A stretch of DNA of 64,000 bases. Source: Eubacteriales bacterium (lineage in GTDB: Bacteria; Bacillota; Clostridia; Christensenellales; CAG-138). Positions 57,554 through 64,000 of this stretch are shown piece after piece. A model generated the notes under the pieces. It saw only the letters and a program-made list of their open reading frames with translations, ran no database searches and was not told the origin of the DNA. Within the stretch, counting starts at the first letter, position 1; each line of letters opens with the position of its first letter. The stretch spans positions 19,291 through 83,290 of the forward strand of contig JAJFTI010000010.1 of the NCBI GenBank assembly GCA_021373115.1. The letters run 5' to 3'. Made by a program: the position numbers and the translations under genes.

Positions 57554-60301
57554 ATGACACCGGAAGCAAAAGCACGCGAGGTCATTGATCAAAAGCTGCG
57601 TGATGCGGGATGGATGATTCAGGATCTGAAACAGTTCAACCCATTGGCTTCGTGCGGCGTTGCGGTGCGCGAATTCCCAACCACGAGTGGCCCAGTCGAC
57701 TATGTGCTGTTTGTCAACCGCAAACCGGTTGGCGTAATCGAAGCAAAAGCGTCCAACCTCGGGGAGACCTTGTCCAGCGCTGAGACGCAATCCTTGCGCT
57801 ACGCGACGAGTCAAATCCGCTGGGGGCAGCAGTCCTTTCCCATTCGATTTGCTTATGAGGCGACGGATATACTGACGCGGTTTACCGACTATGCAGATGA
57901 CAAGGCGCGCGCTCGAGAGGTTTTCTCATTCTTTCGTCCGGATACCCTTGTTGAATGGCTGAGCGACAGCAGCACCCTTCGCAACCGCATGCGCACGTTT
58001 CCTGCCTTTGACAGCGCAGGATTTCGAGATTGTCAGACACGAGCCATTCTCAATTTAGAACAATCGTTCTCGCAGGCTAAACCACGAGCCCTAATACAGA
58101 TGGCGACTGGCGCGGGAAAAACCTTCACTGCGATCACATCTGTCTATCGCCTTCTAAAGCATGCCAATGCGAAACGCATTTTGTTTCTGGTCGATACTCG
58201 CAATCTCGGCGAGCAAGCTGAAAGCGAGTTTCTTCGTTATAAACCCAACGACGACGCGCGTCTGTTCCCCGAGCTTTATACGGTTCGACGGCTGAATTCC
58301 GGTTATATTCCGACCGATACCAAGGTCTGCATCAGCACCATTCAGCGAATGTATTCTATCCTGCGCGGCGAAGAGATGGACGAAAGCCTAGAGGAAATAT
58401 CTCCGAATGAATACTCGCTCACCGGCAATCCGCGCGAAGTGGTCTATAACCCAGCCTATCAGCCCGCGTTCTTCGATTTCATCGTGATCGACGAGTGTCA
58501 TCGCTCGATCTACAACACATGGCAGCAGGTGCTGGATTATTTTGATACGTTCTTCATCGGCCTGACCGCAACTCCCGACAAGAGAACATACGCGTTCTTT
58601 CATGAGAACGTAGTAAGCGAGTACACGCATGAGCAAGCGGTGATCGATGGCGTGAATGTCAGCGGAGACATCTACACGATTGAAACGGATATCACGCGTA
58701 GTGGCGCGGTCATTCTCCAGCAGTCCATTGAGCGCAGAGATCGGCTCACCCGAAAACGTCGCTGGGAACAGCTGGACGAGGAACTGAATTACAATGGAAC
58801 ACAACTCGACCGGGATGTCGTCAACCCCAGCCAGATTCGCGCGATCATCAAGGCATTTCGCGACAAGCTCTTAACCGAAATATTCCCCGAACGAAAAGAA
58901 GTACCAAAGACCTTGATCTTTGCCAAGACGGACAGCCACGCAGAAGATATCATTCAGATCGTGCGCGAGGAGTTCGGCGAGGGCAATGAATTTTGTCAAA
59001 AGATCACTTATCAGGAGAAGGATCCAAAGAAAATACTTGCAAATTTCCGCAACGGATATTATCCACGCATTGCGGTCACCGTGGATATGATCGCCACGGG
59101 TACGGACGTAAAGCCAATCGAGTGCCTGCTGTTCATGCGGGATGTGCGAAGCCGCAACTATTTTGAGCAGATGAAGGGGCGCGGCACGCGCGTTTTATCG
59201 AAAGACGATTTGCAGAACGTGTCTCCCTCTGCGACGGACGCAAAATCCCGCTATGTGCTCATCGACGCGGTCGGCGTGACGAGAACACTCAAGACGGACT
59301 CCCGTCCGTTGGAGCGAAAGCCGACGGTCCCGCTCAAAGATTTGATGATGAGCGTCGCAATGCAGGATCGGGATGAGGACACGCTCACGACGCTCGCAGG
59401 CAGGTTGACACGGCTCGATGTGCGCATGACGGACAATGAGCGCAAGCGCTTCGCCGAAATAAACGATGGAAAGCCGATTCGCGCGGTGGTTCAGGAACTG
59501 TTGGACGCGTTTGACGGCGACGTGATAGAATCTTACGCGCGAAAGAATTTTGAAATTCCGGCGGAGCAGGATGTTTCGCCCGAGCAGATGGATGACGCAC
59601 ATACAGCGCTTGCGGAAGCCGCTTGCCTGCCGTTTTATAATCCACAAGTGCGAGATTACGTTGAGAATGTTCGTAAATCGCACGACCAAATCATCGACAA
59701 CGTCAATCTCGACCATGTGAACTATGCGGGTTGGGGCGAGCAGCAGGCTGCGCGCGCCGCTGAGTTGACTGATTCTTTCCGCGCGTTTATCGAGGCGAAT
59801 AAAGACGAGATTGCCGCGCTCGGCATCATCTACAGCAGGAGCTACCGCACGCGCGCGCTCACACTCAGCATGGTGCAGGAACTGCACGACATCCTGCGTC
59901 AGCATGGGCTGGTTCCCGAGCGGGTTTGGGACAGTTACACTATCGTTTCACCCAAGCAGGTGCAGCCGCGCTCTGCTGTGAAGCAACTGGCGGATATCGT
60001 TTCGCTCGTGCGCTTTGCGTTGGGGCAGGTGGACAATCTCGCGCCGTTTGCGGATGCGGTCGATTTCAACTTCATGCGCTGGACGCTGGCGAAGAACGCG
60101 GGACATATCCATTTTTCGGAAGAACAGATGGAGTGGCTGCGGATGATCAAGGATCATGTCGCGTGCTCGCTGAGCATTGAGGAAGGCGATTTGGATTATA
60201 CGCCGTTTGATGCGCGCGGTGGGCTTGGGCGGTTTTATGAGTTGTTTGGCGCGGAGTATTTGGATGTTTTGAGAGAGATGAATGGGGTTTTGGTGGGATA
60301 G
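57554..60301 (+). CDS. hsdR: Type I restriction enzyme HsdR subunit
   Basis: 915 residues from ATG 57554 (GAAAGG 7 nt before; the earlier ATG is upstream of the transcript start). The N-terminal nuclease has the D...ExK pattern (GPVDYVLFV, VIEAKAS at about 49-66). The SF2 motor follows: Walker A MATGAGKT, IDECHRS (motif II) and LTATP (motif III), then helicase domain 2 (MIATGTDVKPIECLLFMRDVRS, QMKGRGTRV). The C-terminal part is the helical domain that binds HsdM. HsdR translocates DNA and cuts it far from the recognition site. The next gene starts 9 bp after the stop. Confidence 0.95.
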   Translation: MTPEAKAREVIDQKLRDAGWMIQDLKQFNPLASCGVAVREFPTTSGPVDYVLFVNRKPVGVIEAKASNLGETLSSAETQSLRYATSQIRWGQQSFPIRFAYEATDILTRFTDYADDKARAREVFSFFRPDTLVEWLSDSSTLRNRMRTFPAFDSAGFRDCQTRAILNLEQSFSQAKPRALIQMATGAGKTFTAITSVYRLLKHANAKRILFLVDTRNLGEQAESEFLRYKPNDDARLFPELYTVRRLNSGYIPTDTKVCISTIQRMYSILRGEEMDESLEEISPNEYSLTGNPREVVYNPAYQPAFFDFIVIDECHRSIYNTWQQVLDYFDTFFIGLTATPDKRTYAFFHENVVSEYTHEQAVIDGVNVSGDIYTIETDITRSGAVILQQSIERRDRLTRKRRWEQLDEELNYNGTQLDRDVVNPSQIRAIIKAFRDKLLTEIFPERKEVPKTLIFAKTDSHAEDIIQIVREEFGEGNEFCQKITYQEKDPKKILANFRNGYYPRIAVTVDMIATGTDVKPIECLLFMRDVRSRNYFEQMKGRGTRVLSKDDLQNVSPSATDAKSRYVLIDAVGVTRTLKTDSRPLERKPTVPLKDLMMSVAMQDRDEDTLTTLAGRLTRLDVRMTDNERKRFAEINDGKPIRAVVQELLDAFDGDVIESYARKNFEIPAEQDVSPEQMDDAHTALAEAACLPFYNPQVRDYVENVRKSHDQIIDNVNLDHVNYAGWGEQQAARAAELTDSFRAFIEANKDEIAALGIIYSRSYRTRALTLSMVQELHDILRQHGLVPERVWDSYTIVSPKQVQPRSAVKQLADIVSLVRFALGQVDNLAPFADAVDFNFMRWTLAKNAGHIHFSEEQMEWLRMIKDHVACSLSIEEGDLDYTPFDARGGLGRFYELFGAEYLDVLREMNGVLVG

Positions 60302-60310
60302 GAGGATTTT

Positions 60311-60700
60311 ATGGACTTATACCAAGGTATTAAGGATGTCGCGAAAGTTCTGCAACAAGCGGATAATATTGATCTTTATAAACAGCTTCTGGAATTAGGT
60401 CGACAGGCATGGGAGATGCAAACGGAGATTGAACGGCTGACAAAAGAAACAAGAGAACTTCGAGAAGCACAAGAACTAAAAGCCAAGGTCATTCGACACG
60501 ATGAACCTTTTATTACACTTGAAGGGCGTCCTTCAAGTGAAATGTATTGCGCAACCTGCTATGCCAAAGAACGGACACTGATTCAAGTAAGAGATTTGCA
60601 TAATGGTTATTTTACTTGCCCATCTTGCAATACGACTGGTGTCTGCGATTCAACATTAGCAAACTGGGTCCCAGAAACAGGATCTCCGCTTACTTGGTAA
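60311..60700 (+). CDS. Coiled-coil/zinc-ribbon protein A inside the type I R-M locus
   Basis: 129 residues. N-terminal helix YQGIKDVAKVLQQADNIDLYKQLLEL, a coiled coil of Glu/Arg-rich heptads (residues about 40-60) and a C-terminal zinc-binding part with CATC and CPSC pairs. It is paralogous to the next gene: both begin Y-x-G-I-K-D-V-A-K-V-x-Q-x-A-D-N-I-D-L-Y. Such proteins are often annotated hypothetical, and appear near defence genes; function unknown. AGGAGG precedes the ATG, and the 9-bp gap to hsdR implies co-transcription. Confidence 0.75.
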   Translation: MDLYQGIKDVAKVLQQADNIDLYKQLLELGRQAWEMQTEIERLTKETRELREAQELKAKVIRHDEPFITLEGRPSSEMYCATCYAKERTLIQVRDLHNGYFTCPSCNTTGVCDSTLANWVPETGSPLTW

Positions 60701-60740
60701 ACAGTGACTAGAATGCATCGTTTTCATGACAGGAGACAGT

Positions 60741-61097
60741 ATGAGCTTATACGATGGAATAAAAGATGTAGCAAAAGTTATTCAGAAAGCCGATAATATC
60801 GACCTTTATCGACAGCTTTTGGATTTAGGTCAGCAGGCACTAGATATGCAAGCGGAGATTGCGCGGCTACGTGAAGACAATGCAAGACTGCTCAAAGAAC
60901 ACGATCTGGAAGCAAAGATTATACGGCATTCAGCTCCTTATATTACCTTATCTGAAGATCCTCTGGAAATTCAATATTGTGCTGCTTGCTGGTCAACAAC
61001 CAAGAAACTAATTCAAATGGATGAGTATACTTACTATAGTGTGCCAAAATTGAAATGTAGTGTCTGTAAATGCAATTTCTATAAGAAGAATACATAA
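60741..61097 (+). CDS. Coiled-coil/zinc-ribbon protein B, paralogue of the preceding gene
   Basis: 118 residues from ATG 60741 (AGGAGA 5 nt before; an in-frame ATG at 60726 lacks a site). Same plan as its neighbour: LYDGIKDVAKVIQKADNIDL, a coiled coil and a C-terminal zinc part (CAAC, CSVC plus a further Cys). The similarity is strong in the N-terminal 45 residues and weaker in the zinc part, so the duplication is old. AT-rich compared with hsdR. Located between hsdR and hsdS, 84 bp before the latter. Confidence 0.75.
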   Translation: MSLYDGIKDVAKVIQKADNIDLYRQLLDLGQQALDMQAEIARLREDNARLLKEHDLEAKIIRHSAPYITLSEDPLEIQYCAACWSTTKKLIQMDEYTYYSVPKLKCSVCKCNFYKKNT

Positions 61098-61181
61098 CCA
61101 ACACAATTGAAACTATATTATTACCCGTAATCGTAACTCAAGATTATATTGGTGTAGTTCATCGAAAAAAGGAGTTGGCGG

Positions 61182-62420
61182 ATGCCAATAAATAGGACGT
61201 TGCCTAAATGGAAGTCCATTCTTCAAATCGTAAACGGGAAGAACCAGAAGGATGTAGCGAACTCCGAAGGTATATACCCGATTTATGGAAGTGGCGGTGT
61301 AATAGGTCACGCCACTGATTTTTTATGCCCCGCAGGTACTACGATCGTTGGCAGAAAGGGCACAATAAACCGACCGATCTATGTGAACGAACCTTTTTGG
61401 AACGTTGACACAGCATTCGGCTTAGTACCAGGAAATGAATTGAACTCAAAATATCTGTTCTACTTCTGTTGTGGTTTCAACTTCACTAAGCTCGATAATT
61501 CGACTACAATACCAAGTTTATCAAAAAGCGTTTTGCTTGAAATAGAAATGCCCCTTCCCCCTCTCCCCGAACAAGAGCGCATCGTCGCGCGGATTGAAGA
61601 GCTCTTCTCCGATTTGGACAAGGGCGTTGAAGCGCTGCAAACGATCAAGGCACAGTTGAAAGTGTATAGGCAGGCGGTGCTGAAAGAGGCTTATGAGGGG
61701 AAGCTTGAGGCAGGTTCATCAGATGCACATGAGAAACTGTATCTCTCTTTGCAACAATCCCGTATAACTCTAGGAAATCGCAATCAGTACTCTTTGCTTG
61801 AACAGATTGATCTGCCAGATTTACCGTCAGAATGGCATTGGGTTTGTGTAGGAGATGTTATATCAAGCTGTAGCTATGGCACTTCTTCGAAATCTTCAGA
61901 GTCTGGTAAAGTACCTGTAATCCGTATGGGTAATCTCCAAAATGGAGTAATCGATTGGGACGATCTTGCTTATACCTCAGATGAGGCTGAAATAGAAAAG
62001 TACAAATTATATCCATACGACGTGCTTTTTAATAGAACAAATAGTCCTGAATGGGTTGGTAAAACAGCAATTTATAAAGGTGAACGACCTGCTATTTATG
62101 CTGGTTATTTAATCCGAATCAATTATCTTCAAGGAATTAACCCGCAATATCTTGCTTACTTCTTAAACAGCCCAATTGCGCGAGCATATGGTAAAAAGGT
62201 CAAAACTGATGGGGTAAATCAATCAAATATTAATGCAACGAAGTTATGTACATATCCTTTCCCACTATGCGGAAAGAAAACACAAGATAAAATCGTTGCC
62301 GAAATCGAATCCCGCCTGTCCGTCTGCGGCAAAATCGAGCAAACCGTAGACGAGTCCCTTGCCAAAGCTGAAAGCCTGCGGCAGAGTATATTGAAGAAAG
62401 CGTTTGAGGGGAGATTGTAG
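61182..62420 (+). CDS. hsdS: Type I restriction-modification specificity subunit HsdS
   Basis: 412 residues with two target-recognition domains (about 1-130 and 200-370) and two conserved helical spacers: LPPLPEQERIVARIEELF near residue 127 and AEIESRLSVCGKIEQTVDESLAKAESLRQSILKKAFEG at the end. It sets the DNA sequence recognised by the HsdM-HsdR complex. The first recognition domain looks shorter than the second. AT-rich compared with hsdR and hsdM, as is usual for exchanged specificity genes. It ends 2 bp before the DUF2971 gene. Confidence 0.93.
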   Translation: MPINRTLPKWKSILQIVNGKNQKDVANSEGIYPIYGSGGVIGHATDFLCPAGTTIVGRKGTINRPIYVNEPFWNVDTAFGLVPGNELNSKYLFYFCCGFNFTKLDNSTTIPSLSKSVLLEIEMPLPPLPEQERIVARIEELFSDLDKGVEALQTIKAQLKVYRQAVLKEAYEGKLEAGSSDAHEKLYLSLQQSRITLGNRNQYSLLEQIDLPDLPSEWHWVCVGDVISSCSYGTSSKSSESGKVPVIRMGNLQNGVIDWDDLAYTSDEAEIEKYKLYPYDVLFNRTNSPEWVGKTAIYKGERPAIYAGYLIRINYLQGINPQYLAYFLNSPIARAYGKKVKTDGVNQSNINATKLCTYPFPLCGKKTQDKIVAEIESRLSVCGKIEQTVDESLAKAESLRQSILKKAFEGRL

Positions 62421-62422
62421 CA

Positions 62423-63331
62423 TTGGACAAGTTCTTTACGAGAAGTGATTTATATAATAATTGCACCCAGAACTTAATTGAGAGAATATCGATTGATGAT
62501 ATTATCTACCATTACACTTCCCCTGTTGGAATAGAGAGAATTTTAGGTAATAACACCATCCGTTTTTCGGATTCCGCTTTTGTGAATGATAGTAGCGAAA
62601 CTCGCTATATCTATGAAGTCGTTCTGGATGTCATAGGTGATCATTCATACCAGCAAACACTAGAATTCGATTTATGGGAAACTCTTTCCCATTTAGCAAT
62701 ATCAGTATTATCCGACGAACAAGCCAAAGACGATACCGAACCAACTAGCTTACGTTATCTCTGCTGTTTTTCTCAAAATCCTGATAGCTTAAGTTTATGG
62801 AATTACTACACGAAGACTAGTACTGGTATAGGTTTTAATATCGGATACTCCTTCGTGGGACTTGTGAATGCACTGCTTTCTCTTGACGATTTCGATTTAT
62901 CCACAGGAAAGATAGTTTACAAGCCTGATGAACAACAAAGTATATTACGAGCTGTGATTAGTTCGTATAATGACAAATTCAAAAACGAATCTGACAAGGA
63001 GGCGCAGAATATAATTCTGAACGAACTTGAGGATTGCTTGTATTACCTTGCCGCATTTATTAAACATCCCGCCTTCTTTGCAGAGGAAGAAGTTCGAATT
63101 GTTTTGTCGACGCCATATAAGGCCGGGCAGAAACGCAATGCAAAATACTACGAAAAATCAGGAATCATGGTTCCTTATATCCCTGTTTTTTTTGATAAAT
63201 CTGCTGTCAAAGCAATTGGAGTTTCTCCCGTTCGACAGAGCAGTTTGATTTTTGACGGTTTGTCTTGTATGTTAGCTGATTCAGACTATTGTGCAACAAT
63301 ACTTCCATCACATATTCCATTTAGAGATTAG
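62423..63331 (+). CDS. DUF2971 domain protein inserted between hsdS and hsdM
   Basis: 302 residues. The start is TTG at 62423, set by GAGGGGAGA. DUF2971 signatures: IYHYTSPVGIERIL, RFSDSAFVNDSSETRYIYE, LCCFSQNPDSLSLWNYYT and TGIGFNI. Such proteins are common in mobile or defence regions and their activity is unknown; some relatives have been proposed as ADP-ribosyl-transferase-like folds, unproven. It is AT-rich and cotranscribed with hsdS (2-bp gap) and hsdM (9-bp gap). Confidence 0.85.
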   Translation: MDKFFTRSDLYNNCTQNLIERISIDDIIYHYTSPVGIERILGNNTIRFSDSAFVNDSSETRYIYEVVLDVIGDHSYQQTLEFDLWETLSHLAISVLSDEQAKDDTEPTSLRYLCCFSQNPDSLSLWNYYTKTSTGIGFNIGYSFVGLVNALLSLDDFDLSTGKIVYKPDEQQSILRAVISSYNDKFKNESDKEAQNIILNELEDCLYYLAAFIKHPAFFAEEEVRIVLSTPYKAGQKRNAKYYEKSGIMVPYIPVFFDKSAVKAIGVSPVRQSSLIFDGLSCMLADSDYCATILPSHIPFRD

Positions 63332-63340
63332 GAGATCCCT

Positions 63341-63901
63341 ATGCCTGAACAACCCTCCACCATCCTAAACAAAGTCTGGTCGATGTGCGACGTGCTGCGC
63401 GACGAAGGCGTATCCTACGGCGATTACCTCGAACAGCTCACCTACATGATCTTCCTCAAGATGGCGGACGAATACGCGCGCCCGCCCTATAACCGCAGCC
63501 TCGGCATCCCCGCCGGCAACGGCTGGCCGGATCTTCGCTCGCTTGCAGGCGCGGCGCTGGAAACGCAGTACAAGCACACCCTCGACGCCCTCGGCGGCAA
63601 GCCCGGCATCCTCGGCGAAATCTTCACCGGCGCGCAAAACAAGATCAGCGATCCCGCACGGCTCGCGCGCATCGTGTCGATGATCGACGCGGAGAGCTGG
63701 GTCTCCATGTCCTCAGACGTAAAGGGCGACATCTACGAAGGCCTGCTGCAAAAGAACGCAGAAGACACCAAGAGCGGAGCCGGACAATACTTCACCCCGC
63801 GCCCGCTCATTGAGGCGATGGTGGAGTGCCTTCGCCCTGAACCCAGCAAGACCATCGTAGAAATTAAGACGCCGTATTTAATACAATTTAAGGTTGCCTG
63901 A
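63341..63901 (+). pseudogene. hsdM: Truncated type I DNA methyltransferase HsdM (N-terminal part)
   Basis: About 173 genuine residues: the HsdM_N helical domain (LRDEGVSYGDYLEQLTYMIFLKMADE), LSSDVKGDIYEGLLQKNAEDTKSGAGQYFTPRPLIEAMV. The sequence should continue with the SAM-binding DPACGTGGFL motif; it instead diverges after SKTIV (about 63858) into a short unrelated tail (EIKTPYLIQFKVA) and stops at 63901. So catalysis is lost unless the rest lies elsewhere. GC content is high, unlike hsdS. AGGAGA precedes the ATG. Confidence 0.85.
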
Positions 63902-64000
63902 CCGTAAGGGTTTCGGTTTTGACTTAGGGGTTTCGTTTTAGGCCAGGGGTTTCGTTTTTGAATGTATATGTGTCGGTCGAAGATGAGACCGGCGCGTTTT
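63858..64000. mobile_element. Edge of an apparent mobile element interrupting hsdM
   Basis: The sequence ceases to match HsdM near 63858 and turns into non-coding, AT-richer DNA containing three spaced repeats. No transposase is inside the window, so the family is unknown. Multiple repeated sites near one end occur in IS21-type elements, which is the closest guess. Confidence 0.5.
63907..63958 (+). repeat. Three 14-bp repeats at 19-bp spacing
   Basis: AGGGTTTCGGTTTT (63907-63920), AGGGGTTTCGTTTT (63926-63939) and AGGGGTTTCGTTTT (63945-63958), each 19 bp apart, that is about two helical turns. They look like protein-binding sites of a transposon end. Confidence 0.75.

Overview
The window looks like a chromosomal segment of a GC-rich, Gram-positive, Clostridia-like Firmicute. 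The basis is the order ftsK/spoIIIE-rimO-pgsA-cinA-recA at the left end, a PSP1-family RicT (YaaT) next to holB and an Orn/Lys/Arg-decarboxylase-fold protein, a DarA/PstA-type cyclic-di-AMP receptor, a two-cluster ferredoxin, lipoprotein-anchored ABC transporters, Shine-Dalgarno sites of the AGGAGG type and sigma-A-like promoters. No 16S rRNA or other taxonomic marker is present, so the assignment stops there.

Layout. 1-6.0 kb: housekeeping run (DNA translocase, S12 methylthiotransferase, phosphatidylglycerophosphate synthase, CinA, RecA) closed by a strong terminator. 6.1-10.4 kb: small metabolic and membrane genes, the c-di-AMP receptor, a MATE exporter and a lone Sfp-type phosphopantetheinyl transferase. 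10.4-12.2 kb: a minus-strand phage lysis cassette (tiny ORF, NlpC/P60-like endolysin, small membrane protein, LLH-type holin) with its own terminator. 12.3-21.8 kb: accessory chromosomal genes, including a YbaK-GNAT fusion, a PlsC-type acyltransferase, a GH2 glycosidase, a CDF metal transporter, a YegP-like protein, an XRE-S24 regulator and an XRE-controlled membrane-protein/oxidoreductase cluster. 22-27.5 kb: two paralogous membrane-anchored beta-propeller proteins, one with nine 42-bp in-frame repeats, and a DUF1002 exported protein. 27.8-30.2 kb: polar amino-acid ABC transporter. 31.6-36.3 kb: polyamine (pot) operon led by an XRE-cupin regulator. 36.4-43.0 kb: a citrate/isopropylmalate-synthase-like enzyme, DUF4230 protein, a sensor-like membrane protein with CvpA and a DUF5711-like protein, and a lipid kinase.

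43.1-51.6 kb is a minus-strand phage head-morphogenesis operon: small and large terminase, portal, scaffold-like protein, N4-gp56-type capsid protein, connector-like proteins, a beta-propeller-like protein broken by one in-frame UGA, and two further virion-like proteins. No tail, replication, integrase or repressor gene lies beside it. The only lysis genes visible are about 31 kb away, so the two blocks may be parts of one dispersed prophage, a packaging element of the gene-transfer-agent kind, or unrelated remnants.

51.9-57.2 kb returns to the chromosome: lipoprotein, ferredoxin, ricT-holB-decarboxylase, a membrane protein whose transcript looks leaderless, and a tRNA-Asn. Directly beyond the tRNA a defence island begins: hsdR, two tandem zinc-ribbon/coiled-coil paralogues, hsdS, a DUF2971 protein and hsdM. 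Part of this block is visibly more AT-rich than the rest. HsdM stops just where its SAM-binding motif should begin and is replaced by the edge of an apparent mobile element carrying three 19-bp-spaced repeats, so the type I system is probably disabled as an endonuclease in this genome.
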